64,000 nucleotides of DNA from contig NZ_BSRG01000003.1 in the NCBI RefSeq assembly GCF_040363165.1, positions 1 to 64,000 of the forward strand, written 5' to 3'. The position numbers and the translations under genes are program-made. Within the stretch, counting starts at the first letter, position 1. Every line of letters begins with the position of its first letter. This stretch comes from Thermus sp. LT1-2-5 (GTDB taxonomy: Bacteria; Deinococcota; Deinococci; Deinococcales; Thermaceae). Shown in pieces: positions 8,240 through 17,310 of this stretch. The notes beneath the pieces are model-generated. The model was not told the origin of the DNA. It ran no database searches and was given only the letters and a program-made list of their open reading frames with translations.

Positions 8240-9111
8240 TCCAGGACGAAGCGGTCCTCCGTTTCGTGCAGGCGCACCCGGTGGACGATCCGCTGGTCTT
8301 GGGACCCATTGGGCTCGGTCATGGCCACCACGGTGACGTAGGGGCGCAAGGGGCTCCGCAAAACCTTCTTGGTGAGGGTTTCCTCCACCTGGAAGATGCC
8401 TGCGGAGTTGTTCATGGTCACCTGGATCTCCACCGGGACCTTTTCCCCCTTTAGGATCCGCACCTCGTCCACCGCCAGGGCGCTGATGGAGTGGATATCG
8501 ATGCTCCCCAGGGCAAAGGCCTTCCGCCCCCGGCCCTTGGTGATGTCGGTGCCATCCGCCACCGCGGTGATGCCCGCCTCTATGGTGAGGGGCTCGGGGG
8601 AGAGGTCGTGGCTGTAGATGCCGTGGAGCATGAGGGCCCGGAGGGCGGTGCGCTGCTCGGGGTCGGGGTAGATCCTTTCCAGGATGCGGTTCAGGATGGG
8701 GAGGGCCAGGCTTACCCCAAAGGCCTCGTGATGGTCCCGGTGCACCTGGTTTCCCAGGTCGTGGAGCATGGTGGAGAGGAGGACCACCACGTAGGCGTCC
8801 TCCAGCTCCCCCGCCCCCGACTCCAGGGTGTCCAGCCGCACCCCCGCCTCGGCCAGAAGGCCCAGGATGGCCACGCTGGCCGCCCCGGTGAGGAGGGCGT
8901 GGACCCGGCCGTGGTCGTTGTAGCCCAGCTTGCGCATGGTGATGTAGTTGGCCATGTTCCAACCGGCCCGGGCCTCCGGGTCCTGGATCAAAAGCTCGTA
9001 GGCCCTAAGGGCCTTGGGAAAGGGCTTCAGGCGCTCCCGGATGGCCTGGTCGGCCTCGGCGTAGAGCTTGGCCTTGGGGCTAGCTACGTGGACCACGCGT
9101 TCTCCCGTCAT
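8236..9111 (-). CDS. HD-domain phosphohydrolase
   Basis: A 291-residue protein with an HD domain: the histidine YNDHGRVHALLT near residue 65 and the metal-binding pair STMLHDLGNQVHRDHHE near 112-128, plus a later HGIYSHD and AITAVADGTDI. The C-terminal part is beta-rich. HD proteins are metal-dependent phosphohydrolases that often act on nucleotides; the substrate is unknown. I chose ATG 9111 (7 bases after AGGTGAGGGG) over the in-frame GTG 9117. It is the last gene of a leftward cluster, 38 bp after the crotonase. Confidence 0.85.
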   Translation of the reverse strand: MTGERVVHVASPKAKLYAEADQAIRERLKPFPKALRAYELLIQDPEARAGWNMANYITMRKLGYNDHGRVHALLTGAASVAILGLLAEAGVRLDTLESGAGELEDAYVVVLLSTMLHDLGNQVHRDHHEAFGVSLALPILNRILERIYPDPEQRTALRALMLHGIYSHDLSPEPLTIEAGITAVADGTDITKGRGRKAFALGSIDIHSISALAVDEVRILKGEKVPVEIQVTMNNSAGIFQVEETLTKKVLRSPLRPYVTVVAMTEPNGSQDQRIVHRVRLHETEDRFVLD

Positions 9112-9155
9112 GCGCACCCCTCACCTTACACCGGGCCCTGGCGAGGGAAAGGAAC

Positions 9156-9971
9156 TCACTCCCCCTTGAACTCCGGCGCCCGCTTTTCCAGGAAGGCCCG
9201 GACCCCCTCCTTCATGTCCTCGGTGGCGGCGGCGTAGCCGAAGAGATCCGCCTCGATCTCCAAGGCCTCCGCCAGGTCCAGCCCCTCGCCCCGCACCACG
9301 CTCTCCTTGGCCAGGGCCAGGGCGATGGGGGCGTTTTTGAGGATTTTCTGGGCCAGCTTCTTGGCCTCCTCCAAAGCGTCCTCCGCCACCCGGTTCACCA
9401 GGCCCAGCGTGAGGGCCTCCTCCGCCTCCACGTGCCGGCCGGTGAAGATGAGGTCCAAGGCCCGCCCCCGGCCGATGAGCCGGGGCAGGCGCTGGGTACC
9501 CCCAAAGCCAGGGATGAGCCCCAGGCCCACCTCGGGGAGGCCGAGCTTGGCTCCCTTGGCCGCCACCCGGAGGTCGCAGGCCAAGGCCAGCTCCAACCCG
9601 CCCCCCAGGGCGTAGCCGTGGATGGCGGCGATGGTGGGGATGGGCAAGGCGGCGATCTCGGCGAAGACCTGCTGGCCCAAAAGGGCGTACTCCCGGGCCA
9701 TGAAGGGGTCCTTGAGGGCGGCGATCTCCTTGAGGTCCGCCCCGGCGGCGAAGGCCCTTCCCTCCCCCGTGAAGATGGCCACCCGGGCCTCGGGGTCTTG
9801 GTGGATCACCTCCACCACCTGGGCCAGCTCCTCCAGGACCTCGCGGGAAAGGGCGTTCAGGGCCTCGGGCCGCCTTAGGGTCACCAGGGCGATGTTCCCC
9901 TCCACCTCGTAGGAGAGGTGCTGGAACTCGGGGATTTCCAGGATGAACTCGTGCTCGTGCTCGTGTTCCAT
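9156..9971 (-). CDS. Enoyl-CoA hydratase/isomerase (crotonase family)
   Basis: A 271-residue crotonase-fold enzyme. The oxyanion-hole segments are AGADLKEIAAL and HGYALGGGLELALACDLR, followed by LGLPEVGLGLIPGFGGTQRL containing the usual catalytic glutamate, and a C-terminal helical trimerisation segment. It likely hydrates trans-2-enoyl-CoA in beta-oxidation. The N-terminus carries a short alternating EHEHEHE stretch not normal for the family. It starts one base after the PNP stop codon (TAGCATG), with GGAGGTG as ribosome-binding site. Confidence 0.9.
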   Translation of the reverse strand: MEHEHEHEFILEIPEFQHLSYEVEGNIALVTLRRPEALNALSREVLEELAQVVEVIHQDPEARVAIFTGEGRAFAAGADLKEIAALKDPFMAREYALLGQQVFAEIAALPIPTIAAIHGYALGGGLELALACDLRVAAKGAKLGLPEVGLGLIPGFGGTQRLPRLIGRGRALDLIFTGRHVEAEEALTLGLVNRVAEDALEEAKKLAQKILKNAPIALALAKESVVRGEGLDLAEALEIEADLFGYAAATEDMKEGVRAFLEKRAPEFKGE

Positions 9972-9972
9972 G

Positions 9973-10680
9973 CTACACCTCCAAAAGGGCGAGAAGCGCC
10001 ACCTCCACCATGCGCCGGATGCCTTCCTGGAGGACTTCGGGAGGCGCCAGCTCGGGGTCGCCGATGCGGTTGGAAACCGCCAGGATAGCCCCCGCCTTCA
10101 CCCCCCGCATCCGGCCCAGGAGGAAGAGGGCGCTCGCCTCCATCTCAAAGGCCAAGACCCCAAAGCGGCTCCAGGCGCGGGCCGCCTCCGGGGTGGTGGC
10201 GTAGAAGGCGTCCTCCGTGGCCACCAGGCCCACGTGGTGGGGGTAACCCCTCTCCTCCGCCTTGGCCCAGAGGGCGCGGAAGAGGAAGGGGTCGGGCACA
10301 GGGGCGTAGGGAAGCCCCCCAAGGTACTGCCTCGAGGCCCCCTCCAAGGGTACCGCCCCCTGGGCGATGACCAAATCCCCTGAGGCCAAGGCCCCGTCCA
10401 CCGCCCCGCAGGTCCCCACCCGGAGGAGGACCCGGGCCCCTAGCTGGATCAGCTCCTCCGCCACGATGCTGGCCGAAGGGGCCCCCATCCCCGTGGTCTG
10501 CACGGAAACGGGCACGCCCCGGTAGCGCCCCGTGTAACCCAAAAGCCCCCGGTGGGTGTTGTAGACCACGGGGTCTTCCAAGAAGGTCTTAGCGATCCAT
10601 TCCGCCCGGCCGGGGTCCCCGGGGAGGAGAACCCTCTCCGCCACATCCCCCGGTTTGCCCCGCACGTGGATGGGACTCAT
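9973..10680 (-). CDS. deoD: Purine nucleoside phosphorylase (DeoD type)
   Basis: A 235-residue hexameric-type purine nucleoside phosphorylase that cleaves purine nucleosides with phosphate to base and (deoxy)ribose-1-phosphate. Motifs: RVLLPGDPGRAEWIA for phosphate, RVGTCGAVDGAL, ATEDAFYATTPEA and the nucleoside-binding FEMEASALFLLG. The start is ATG 10680; an upstream extension of the open frame lies in the ABC gene and is not homologous. It is 14 bp downstream of the ABC ATPase gene and 1 bp upstream of the crotonase, so it is mid-operon. Confidence 0.93.
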   Translation of the reverse strand: MSPIHVRGKPGDVAERVLLPGDPGRAEWIAKTFLEDPVVYNTHRGLLGYTGRYRGVPVSVQTTGMGAPSASIVAEELIQLGARVLLRVGTCGAVDGALASGDLVIAQGAVPLEGASRQYLGGLPYAPVPDPFLFRALWAKAEERGYPHHVGLVATEDAFYATTPEAARAWSRFGVLAFEMEASALFLLGRMRGVKAGAILAVSNRIGDPELAPPEVLQEGIRRMVEVALLALLEV

Positions 10681-10694
10681 ACCGCCTAAGGATA

Positions 10695-11324
10695 CTACAG
10701 CCTGAGGGCGGGAAGCCCTTCCACCAGGCTCTCGTCGTGGGTGGCCAGGACCAAGGCGGTACCCACCTCCCGGCAAAGGGCCCGCATGAGGGCCAGGGCC
10801 TCCCGGGCCTGGCGGCGGTCCAGGCTGGCCGTGGGCTCGTCCGCCAGGAGGAGCCGGGGCCTTAGGTAAAGGGCCCGGGCCAGCGCCACCCGCTGCCTTT
10901 CCCCCCCGGAAAGCTTCTGGGGGAGAAAGCGCGTCCTGCCCCCAAGCCCCAGACGCTCCAAGAGGGCGAGGGCCCAAGGCCGATCCACCCGTCCCACCAG
11001 GTACCCGGGGGCGAGGACGTTTTCCAAGGCGGTGAGCTCGGGAAACAGGAAGTGGTGCTGGAAGACGAGGCCCAAAAAGCGGAGCCGACGCCGGGCCAGG
11101 GCCTCCTCCGTAAGGCCCCGGATGGGCGTGCCCTCCCAAATGACCTCCCCCTCCTGCAAAGGGAGAAGCCCCGCTAGGAGATGGAGAAGCGTGGTCTTAC
11201 CGCTTCCCGAAGGCCCGAGCACCGCTAGGGCCTCCCCCGGCCCCAGGGCGAAGGAAAGCCCCCGGAAGAGGGGGCCCTGCACGTAGGCGAAGCCGAGGTT
11301 TTGGACCTCGAGGACCGGGCGCAC
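10695..11324 (-). CDS. ABC transporter ATP-binding protein (LolD-like)
   Basis: A 209-residue ABC ATPase of the LolD/MacB group: Walker A GPSGSGKTT, Q-loop LVFQHHFLFPELT, signature LSGGERQRVALARAL, Walker B LLLADEPTASLD and H-loop THD. LolD energises extraction of lipoproteins from the inner membrane together with LolC/LolE permeases; none is adjacent here, so the partner is unknown. Start GTG 11324 gives the family N-terminus PVLEVQNLGFAY; the longer open frame upstream crosses the divergent crp promoter. Confidence 0.88.
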   Translation of the reverse strand: MRPVLEVQNLGFAYVQGPLFRGLSFALGPGEALAVLGPSGSGKTTLLHLLAGLLPLQEGEVIWEGTPIRGLTEEALARRRLRFLGLVFQHHFLFPELTALENVLAPGYLVGRVDRPWALALLERLGLGGRTRFLPQKLSGGERQRVALARALYLRPRLLLADEPTASLDRRQAREALALMRALCREVGTALVLATHDESLVEGLPALRL

Positions 11325-11372
11325 CCTCTCATCCTCTAGGCAAAAGATGAAGCCTCGGTTAGAGTAGGACCG

Positions 11373-12023
11373 ATGCGGGGAAGCCCCCTGTTCCAGGACC
11401 TGACGCCGGAGGAAATCGCCCTCGCCCGCTCCTACTTCCAACCCCTCGTCTACCCCAAAGGGAAAACCGTCTTCCAACAAGGGGACCTGGGCCAGACCTT
11501 GTACCTGGTGGAGGCGGGGCGGGTGCGGCTTTACCGCACCCACCTAGGGGGGCAGGAGAAGACCCTAGGCTACGTGGGCCCGGGGGAGGTCTTCGGGGAG
11601 ATGAGCCTCCTGGACGGGGGGGAAAGGAGCGCCAGCGCCGAGGCCCAGGAGGACACCCACCTCCTCGCCCTCTACCGGGAGGGCTACCTCGCCCTGATTC
11701 GCCGCCTACCCTTGGTGGCCCACAACCTGGCCTGCATCCTGGCCCGGCGCCTGCGGGAACTCAACGTGGAGATGGACCTCCTGGCCTTTGAGGAGGCGCA
11801 AAGCCGGGTGGCCTATGCCCTCCTCAAGCTCCACCGCCAAGGGCACGGGCCCCGCTTCCGCCTGCGCCACCAGGACCTGGCGGCCCTGGCGGGGGCAAGC
11901 CGGGAGACGGTGACCCGGGTCCTGCACGACCTGAAGGAGAAGGGGATCCTGTCCTTGGCCCCGGGGGAGGTGGAGGTGAGGGACTTCCGGCTTTTGGAAG
12001 AGGTGGCCTTCGGCTTGGTCTAG
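11373..12023 (+). CDS. crp: CRP/FNR-family transcriptional regulator (CRP)
   Basis: A 216-residue CRP: a cyclic-nucleotide-binding barrel containing [20 protein letters not shown] (phosphate-binding cassette near residue 76), a long dimer helix, and a C-terminal winged helix with [19 protein letters not shown]. Length and sequence resemble the cAMP-responsive CRP of Thermus thermophilus, which activates CRISPR-associated and other genes. TAGAGT lies about 9 bases before ATG, suggesting a leaderless message. comB follows 10 bp later. Confidence 0.9.
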   Translation: MRGSPLFQDLTPEEIALARSYFQPLVYPKGKTVFQQGDLGQTLYLVEAGRVRLYRTHLGGQEKTLGYVGPGEVFGEMSLLDGGERSASAEAQEDTHLLALYREGYLALIRRLPLVAHNLACILARRLRELNVEMDLLAFEEAQSRVAYALLKLHRQGHGPRFRLRHQDLAALAGASRETVTRVLHDLKEKGILSLAPGEVEVRDFRLLEEVAFGLV

Positions 12024-12033
12024 GGGGTGCGCC

Positions 12034-12750
12034 GTGCGGCTTAGGGTGGACGTGCTTCCCAGCGAAGGGGTGGTTTACCCCGATGTGGTCCTGGTGGTGG
12101 ACGTGATCCGGGCCACCACCACCGCCGCCTGCCTCCTGGAGGCGGGGGCGGGAGCGCTTTACCTGGTGGAAGGCCTCGAGGCGGCCCGGGCCTTCAAGGA
12201 CGAGGACGTGGTGCTGGCGGGGGAGGTGGGGGGGCTGAAACCCCCGGGGTTTGACCTGGGGAACTCCCCCCGGGAGGCCCTGGAAGCCCCCGTGGGGGGC
12301 AAGGTGGTGGTCATGAGCACCACCAACGGCACCAAAGCGGCTCACGCCGCCGCCAAGACGGCCAAGCACGTCCTTCTGGCCTCCTTGTACAACGCCCACG
12401 CCGCCGCCCGGCTGGCCCGGGAGCTGGCCACGGAGGAGGTGGCCATCCTCTGCGCCGGCAAGGAGGGGCGGGCCGGGCTGGACGACCTGTACACCGCCGG
12501 GGTCTTGGCGGAGTACCTGGGCCTGTTGGGCGAAGTGGAGCCGGAGGACGGGGCCCGCATCGCCCTGGCGGTGAAGCGGGCCTACCAGGACCCCTTGGAG
12601 GCCCTAAGCCTCTCCGCCGCCGCCCAAGCCCTAAAGGGGGTGGGCCTAGAAGGGGACGTCCCCTTTTGCGCCCAGGTGGCCAAAAGCGCTGCCGTGCCCC
12701 TCCTTTCCGGGAGGGTGGGGGAAGCCCTCATCTTCAAGCGGGCCTACTGA
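12034..12750 (+). CDS. comB: 2-phosphosulfolactate phosphatase family (ComB)
   Basis: A 238-residue ComB-family protein: [49 protein letters not shown] and the late [12 protein letters not shown]. The archetype removes phosphate from 2-phosphosulfolactate in coenzyme M synthesis, but bacterial homologues occur where no coenzyme M is made, so the actual substrate is uncertain. Start GTG 12034. The 3' end overlaps the convergent peptidase gene by 7 bp. Confidence 0.85.
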   Translation: MRLRVDVLPSEGVVYPDVVLVVDVIRATTTAACLLEAGAGALYLVEGLEAARAFKDEDVVLAGEVGGLKPPGFDLGNSPREALEAPVGGKVVVMSTTNGTKAAHAAAKTAKHVLLASLYNAHAAARLARELATEEVAILCAGKEGRAGLDDLYTAGVLAEYLGLLGEVEPEDGARIALAVKRAYQDPLEALSLSAAAQALKGVGLEGDVPFCAQVAKSAAVPLLSGRVGEALIFKRAY

Positions 12751-14063
12751 AGGCCCTCCTCGGCCAAAAGCTCGTGGAAGCGCCGGATGGCGGCGATGCC
12801 CTTTTCCAGGTTGAGGAGGTCAAACTTCTCGTTGGGGGCGTGCAGGTTGTCGTCGTTGAGCCCCAGGCCCAAAAGGACGATGGGGGCGCCCAGAGCCTCC
12901 TTCAGCTCCGCCACCACGGGGATCGTCCCCCCCTCCCGGGCGTAGACGGGGGGCTTCCCCCAGACCTCCGCCAAGGCCCGGGCCATGAGGCGCATGGGGG
13001 GGCTGAAAGGGTCGGTGAGGACGGGCTTCCCCCCATGGAGGCGGCGCACCTCCAAGCGGTACCCGGGGGGAAGGACCTCCTTGAGGTAGGCCTCGGCCAA
13101 GTCCGCCACCTCCTCGGGGTCTTGGTCCGGCACCAGGCGCATGGAAAGCTTCATCCCCGCCTCCGCCGGGATCACCGTCTTGGAGCCTTCCCCCTGGTAG
13201 CCGCCCCATACGCCGTTCGGGTCCAGGGTGGGCCTGGCCCAAAGCCGCTCCAGGGGGGTGTACCCTTCCTCCCCCGGGAGGACCTCCACCCCGAGCTCCC
13301 GCTTTAGGGCCTCCTCGTCCAAAGGGGGCCAAAGGCGCCTTTCCTCCTCGGAAACGGGCCGTACCCTCTCGTAGAAACCCGGGATCTGGACCCTGCCCGT
13401 CCCCTCGTCCTTGAGGCGGGCGAGGAGCCAACCCAGGGCCTGGATGGGGTTAGGCGCCACCCCGCCGAAGGCCCCGGAGTGGAGGTCCCGCTTGGCCCCC
13501 TTGAGGCGCACCTCCAGGTAGCAAAGCCCCCTTAGGCCGTAGGTGAGGGTGGGGGTTTCGGGGGCGAACATGGCCCCGTCGGAAACCAAAACCACGTCCG
13601 CCCGGAGCCTTTCCCGGTGTTGCCGCACGAAGGGAAGGAGGTGGGGGCTTCCGATCTCCTCCTCCCCTTCCACCAGGAACTTGACGTTGGTCCGTGCGGC
13701 GAGGCCCTCCAGGGCGGCCACGTGGGCCCAAAGCTGCCCTTTGTCGTCGGAGGCGCCCCGGGCGTAGATCCTGCCCTCCCGCACCACCGGGGAAAAGGGC
13801 GGGGTTTCCCAAAGCTCCAAGGGGTCTTCCGGCTGGACGTCGTAGTGGCCGTAGACCAAGACGGTGGGGGCCTTTTCGTCCACCACCCGCTCGGCGTAAA
13901 GGATGGGGTGAAGGGGGGTTTCGTGGAGCTCGGCGGAAAAGCCCAGGGCCTCGAGGCGCTCCTTCAGCCAAAGGGCCGCCCGGCGCACCTCCTCCTTGCG
14001 GGCGGGGTCGGTGGATACCGAGGGGATGGAAAGGAACTCCAGTAAGGGGGCTAAGGCGTTCAC
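12744..14063 (-). CDS. M20-family dipeptidase/amidohydrolase
   Basis: A 439-residue zinc exopeptidase of the M20 family. Metal ligands appear as VYGHYDVQP near residue 72 and GASDDKGQ near 105, with [11 protein letters not shown] as the catalytic glutamate, then VSDGAMF, a lid domain with [15 protein letters not shown], and a late [12 protein letters not shown] histidine. Likely an intracellular di/tripeptidase. The MerR gene upstream overlaps its start by 4 bp. Confidence 0.9.
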   Translation of the reverse strand: MNALAPLLEFLSIPSVSTDPARKEEVRRAALWLKERLEALGFSAELHETPLHPILYAERVVDEKAPTVLVYGHYDVQPEDPLELWETPPFSPVVREGRIYARGASDDKGQLWAHVAALEGLAARTNVKFLVEGEEEIGSPHLLPFVRQHRERLRADVVLVSDGAMFAPETPTLTYGLRGLCYLEVRLKGAKRDLHSGAFGGVAPNPIQALGWLLARLKDEGTGRVQIPGFYERVRPVSEEERRLWPPLDEEALKRELGVEVLPGEEGYTPLERLWARPTLDPNGVWGGYQGEGSKTVIPAEAGMKLSMRLVPDQDPEEVADLAEAYLKEVLPPGYRLEVRRLHGGKPVLTDPFSPPMRLMARALAEVWGKPPVYAREGGTIPVVAELKEALGAPIVLLGLGLNDDNLHAPNEKFDLLNLEKGIAAIRRFHELLAEEGLQ

Positions 14064-14770
14064 GCCCCCATGCTACCCTCTTCCGCCAAGGCCTTGCCCT
14101 CCTCGAGGAGAAGAAGCCTTAGCCGGGCCACCTCGGCCTCGAAGCGGGCCTGGAGGGCCTCCAGCTCCGCCCTGAGCCGCATGATCTCCTCCACCCCCGC
14201 CAAGTTCACCCCAAGCTCCTGCGTCAGGCGGCGGATCTCCCTCAGCTTCTCGATGTCCCGCTCCGAGTAAAGCCGCGTCTTGCCCCCAGACCGCTTCGGC
14301 TTGATGAGCCCCTTCCGCTCATAAAGCCGCAGCGTCTGCGGGTGCATCTCCACCAGCTCCGCCGCCACGCTGATCACGTACACCGGGCGGTCCTTGGGGG
14401 AGGGCTTCGCCGTTTCCCCAGGGGCGGGGAGGGCCTTGCGCTCCAGCTCCCGGAAGCGGTCCCCGATCTCCCCCTTAAGCCTTTCCACCTCGGCCTCGAA
14501 GCGGGCCTGGAGAGCCTCCAGCTCCGCCCTGAGCCGCATGATCTCCTCCACCCCCGCCAAGTTCACCCCAAGCTCCTGCGTCAGGCGGCGGATCTCCCTC
14601 AGCTTCTCGATGTCCCGCTCCGAGTAAAGCCGCGTCTTGCCCCCAGACCGCTTCGGCTTGATGAGCCCCTTCCGCTCATAAAGCCGCAGCGTCTGCGGGT
14701 GCATCTCCACCAGCTCCGCCGCCACGCTGATCACGTACACCGGGCGGTCCTTGTCCGTGACCCTGTCCAT
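14060..14770 (-). CDS. HspR-like MerR regulator with internally duplicated DNA-binding unit
   Basis: A 236-residue protein made of two nearly identical MerR/HspR units. Each has [39 protein letters not shown], a winged-helix arm and a coiled-coil helix [20 protein letters not shown]. They are separated by a linker [21 protein letters not shown] normal HspR is about 110-130 residues and dimerises through its coiled coil; here the two copies could form an intramolecular dimer. The repeat is exact at DNA level apart from one base over 269 bp, with a 357-bp period (119 codons), so the duplication is very recent or under gene conversion. HspR proteins repress chaperone genes; the target here is unknown. 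The gene is coupled to the M20 peptidase. Confidence 0.88.
   Translation of the reverse strand: MDRVTDKDRPVYVISVAAELVEMHPQTLRLYERKGLIKPKRSGGKTRLYSERDIEKLREIRRLTQELGVNLAGVEEIMRLRAELEALQARFEAEVERLKGEIGDRFRELERKALPAPGETAKPSPKDRPVYVISVAAELVEMHPQTLRLYERKGLIKPKRSGGKTRLYSERDIEKLREIRRLTQELGVNLAGVEEIMRLRAELEALQARFEAEVARLRLLLLEEGKALAEEGSMGA
14128..14396. repeat. Tandem duplication, copy A
   Basis: This 269-bp segment recurs at 14485-14753 with a single difference (G at 14156, A at 14513). It encodes one MerR/HspR unit. Confidence 0.93.
14485..14753. repeat. Tandem duplication, copy B
   Basis: Second copy of the 269-bp segment at 14128-14396, offset 357 bp, encoding the N-terminal MerR/HspR unit. Confidence 0.93.
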
Positions 14771-14811
14771 GGCCTTAAGCTCTCCCCACTAAACCAGTCT
14801 AACCCTTTTCA

Positions 14812-15570
14812 TTATACGCCCCCTGAAAACCCTAGGCGCAGGGAAGCCCGCTCGGCCGCCGCCCTCACCCGGGGGGCGAGGCGGCGGGCGGCCTCCAGGG
14901 AAAGGCGGCTGGCTGGGGCGGAAAGGGAGATGGCCGCCACCACCTCCCCCGTGGGGCCGAAGACGGGGGCGGCCACGCACCGCACCCCCAGCTCCTTCTC
15001 CTCGTTGTCCAAGGCGTAGCCCTGGGCCCGCACCTCCTGGAGCTCCGCCAGAAGGCCCTCGAGGCGGGTTTGGGTGTGGGGGGTGAAGGGAGTGAGGCGT
15101 AGGCCCTCCGGTACCCCCCGGTAGGCCAAAAACACCTTCCCCACCCCGGTGGCGTGGAGGGGAGCCCGGCTCCCCGGGGCGGTGAAGAGGCGCACGAGCT
15201 GCCTCCCTTCCACCTGGTCCAGGTACAACGCCTCCCCCTCCCAGGGCACGGCCAGGTTTACGCTCTCCCCCGTTTCCTCCGCCAAGGCCTCCATCTCGGG
15301 GCGCGCCGCCGAGAGGAGGTCGGGCCGGGGGTAGGCCTGGCCCACGGCGAAGGCCTTGGGCCCCACCCGGTACACGCCCCCCTCCTCCACGGCGAAGCCC
15401 CGCCGCACCAGGGTCTGGAGGAGGCGGTAAAGGGTGCTCTTGGCCAGCCCCGTGGCCTCGGCCAGGGCGGAAAGCCCCGCTTCTTTATGCTCCGCCAAGG
15501 CTTCTAGCACCCCAAGCCCCTTTTCCAGGGTCTTGACCTCGCTTGCCCCCTTTTCCCTCCGCCGCGGCAT
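14812..15570 (-). CDS. IclR-family transcriptional regulator
   Basis: A 252-residue IclR regulator: an N-terminal winged helix with VLEALAEHKEAGLSALAEATGLAKSTLYRLLQ and an effector-binding GAF-like domain with LHATGVGKVFLA and LGVRCVAAPVFGPTGEVVAAIS. It is divergent from malate synthase across 99 bp. Classical IclR controls the glyoxylate bypass genes including malate synthase, so local control of the downstream aceB-glcDEF operon by glyoxylate or a related acid is a natural inference. Confidence 0.88.
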   Translation of the reverse strand: MPRRREKGASEVKTLEKGLGVLEALAEHKEAGLSALAEATGLAKSTLYRLLQTLVRRGFAVEEGGVYRVGPKAFAVGQAYPRPDLLSAARPEMEALAEETGESVNLAVPWEGEALYLDQVEGRQLVRLFTAPGSRAPLHATGVGKVFLAYRGVPEGLRLTPFTPHTQTRLEGLLAELQEVRAQGYALDNEEKELGVRCVAAPVFGPTGEVVAAISLSAPASRLSLEAARRLAPRVRAAAERASLRLGFSGGV

Positions 15571-15598
15571 GGCGCCTTAGCCTAGCATGGGGGCCCTT

Positions 15599-15620
15599 GT
15601 TTTTCAAGAAGTAAAAAAAC
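15599..15620. promoter_or_regulatory. A/T-rich inverted repeat, candidate IclR operator
   Basis: GTTTTT and AAAAAC form arms around a 10-base centre in an otherwise G+C-rich region, 11 bases upstream of the aceB -35 box. Position between the divergent iclR-type gene and aceB suggests an operator; the sequence alone does not prove it. Confidence 0.4.
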
Positions 15621-15630
15621 GTTTCGTCTA

Positions 15631-15660
15631 TTGACAATCCCTCCCCCGCCCCCGTAAGCT
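15631..15660 (+). promoter_or_regulatory. aceB promoter, leaderless
   Basis: A consensus TTGACA at 15631-15636 and TAAGCT at 15655-15660 are spaced 18 bases apart. ATG 15670 lies 9 bases after the -10 box and has no Shine-Dalgarno sequence, so the transcript should be leaderless or nearly so. Confidence 0.65.
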
Positions 15661-15669
15661 CAGGCCACC

Positions 15670-17232
15670 ATGAAGGGCGTGGAGATCACCAAAGACCACC
15701 CCCTCCTTAGGGAGGTGCTGACGGAGGAGGCCCTGAAGTTCGTGGTGGCCCTGCACCGGGAGTTCAACCCCGTGCGCAAGGCGCTTCTCGCCCGCAGGCA
15801 CGAGCTTTGGGAGCGGTACAAGGCCGGCGAAAGGCCCGACTTCCTTCAGGAAACCGCCTTCGTCCGGGGAGGGAACTGGCGGGTGGCCGAGGCCCCCCCA
15901 GACCTCCTGGACCGCCGGGTGGAGATCACCGGCCCCGTGGACCGGAAGATGATCATCAACGCCTTGAACTCGGGGGCCAAGGTCTTCATGGCGGACTTCG
16001 AGGACGCCCTTTCCCCCACCTGGGACAACGTGATCCAAGGGCAGAAAAACCTTTATGACGCCGTGCGCCGCCAGATCGACTTCGTTTCCCCCGAGGGCAA
16101 GGCCTACCGCCTAAAGGAGCAGACCGCCACCTTGGTGGTGCGCCCCCGGGGCTGGCACCTGGTGGAAAAGCACGTGCGGGTGGACGGGGAGCCCATCTCG
16201 GCGAGCCTCTTTGACTTTGGGCTTTACTTCTTCCACAACGCCCACGAGCTCCTAAGGCGGGGAAGCGGGCCCTACTTCTACCTGCCCAAGATGGAGAGCC
16301 ACCTCGAGGCCCGCCTCTGGAACGAGGTCTTCAACTTCGCCCAGGACTACCTCAAGATCCCCCGGGGCACCATCCGGGCCACGGTGCTCATAGAAACCAT
16401 CCTGGCGGCCTTTGAGATGGAGGAGATCCTCTACGAGCTCAAGGAGCACGCCGCCGGGCTGAACGCCGGGCGCTGGGACTACATCTTCAGCTGCATCAAG
16501 AAGTTCGCCACCACCGCCCCCATCTTCCCCGACCGGGCCCAGGTGACCATGACCGTACCCTTCATGAAGGCCTACACCGAGCTCCTGGTGAAGTCCTGCC
16601 ACACCCACGAGGCCCACGCCATCGGCGGCATGGCCGCCTTCATCCCCAGCCGCAAGGACCCCGAGGTGAACGAGCGGGCCTTCCAGCAGGTGCGGGCGGA
16701 CAAGGAGCGGGAGGCCTCCCAGGGCTTTGACGGCACCTGGGTGGCCCACCCCGACCTGGTGCCCGTGGCCCAGGAGGTCTTTGACCGCTACCTGGGGGAC
16801 AAGCCCCACCAGAAGCACGTGAAGCGCCTGGACGTCCAAGTGAAGGCGGAGGACCTCCTCAACTTTGAAGTCCCCGGGGGGAAGGTGACGGAGGCGGGGC
16901 TTAGGAACAACATCTCCGTGGCCCTGCAGTACCTGAACCAGTGGCTTCTCGGCAACGGGGCCGCCGCCATCTTCAACCTCATGGAGGACGCCGCCACCGC
17001 CGAGATCAGCCGGGCCCAGCTTTGGCAGTGGGTCCACCGGGAGGCCAAGCTGGAGGACGGCCGCACCGTGACCCCCGAGCTGTACCAGAAGGTGAAGGAG
17101 GAGGAGCTGGCCAAGCTTGGGGGACGGGAAAAGGAGCGCTACAAGGAGGCGGAGGAGATCCTGGACAAGCTGGTCCTCTCGGAGGCGTTCATCGAGTTCC
17201 TGACCCTGGTGGCCTACGAGTACCTGGACTAA
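15670..17232 (+). CDS. aceB: Malate synthase A
   Basis: A 520-residue malate synthase that condenses glyoxylate with acetyl-CoA to malate. Family motifs: the TIM-barrel [15 protein letters not shown] (catalytic region), [43 protein letters not shown] with the Mg-binding glutamate, LNAGRWDY, and late [13 protein letters not shown] and the catalytic aspartate region [15 protein letters not shown]. First gene of a glyoxylate/glycolate operon. No isocitrate lyase is seen nearby; here glyoxylate may come from glycolate through the downstream GlcDEF. Confidence 0.97.
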   Translation: MKGVEITKDHPLLREVLTEEALKFVVALHREFNPVRKALLARRHELWERYKAGERPDFLQETAFVRGGNWRVAEAPPDLLDRRVEITGPVDRKMIINALNSGAKVFMADFEDALSPTWDNVIQGQKNLYDAVRRQIDFVSPEGKAYRLKEQTATLVVRPRGWHLVEKHVRVDGEPISASLFDFGLYFFHNAHELLRRGSGPYFYLPKMESHLEARLWNEVFNFAQDYLKIPRGTIRATVLIETILAAFEMEEILYELKEHAAGLNAGRWDYIFSCIKKFATTAPIFPDRAQVTMTVPFMKAYTELLVKSCHTHEAHAIGGMAAFIPSRKDPEVNERAFQQVRADKEREASQGFDGTWVAHPDLVPVAQEVFDRYLGDKPHQKHVKRLDVQVKAEDLLNFEVPGGKVTEAGLRNNISVALQYLNQWLLGNGAAAIFNLMEDAATAEISRAQLWQWVHREAKLEDGRTVTPELYQKVKEEELAKLGGREKERYKEAEEILDKLVLSEAFIEFLTLVAYEYLD

Positions 17233-17256
17233 GGCGCTGAGGGCCAAGGGGAGGGC

Positions 17257-17277
17257 GGGCGGGGCAGTCCCCCGCCC
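17257..17277 (+). terminator. Hairpin between aceB and glcD
   Basis: An 8-bp G+C stem (GGGCGGGG and CCCCGCCC) with a 5-base loop is followed by only three T residues. It may be a weak terminator or an mRNA-processing/stabilising hairpin that lowers expression of the glc genes relative to aceB. Confidence 0.45.
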
Positions 17278-17310
17278 TTTGCCCTAAAGTGGGAGGAAAG
17301 GAGGAAGGCC

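Noticed and set aside
9973-11139. 388-residue version of the purine nucleoside phosphorylase
   Set aside because: The added 150 residues are an out-of-frame reading of the ABC ATPase gene; homology and start place the gene at 9973-10680.
14070-14980. Long plus-strand open frames opposite the MerR and IclR genes
   Set aside because: They are shadow frames of very G+C-rich genes, with no start signals, and the minus-strand products match known families throughout.
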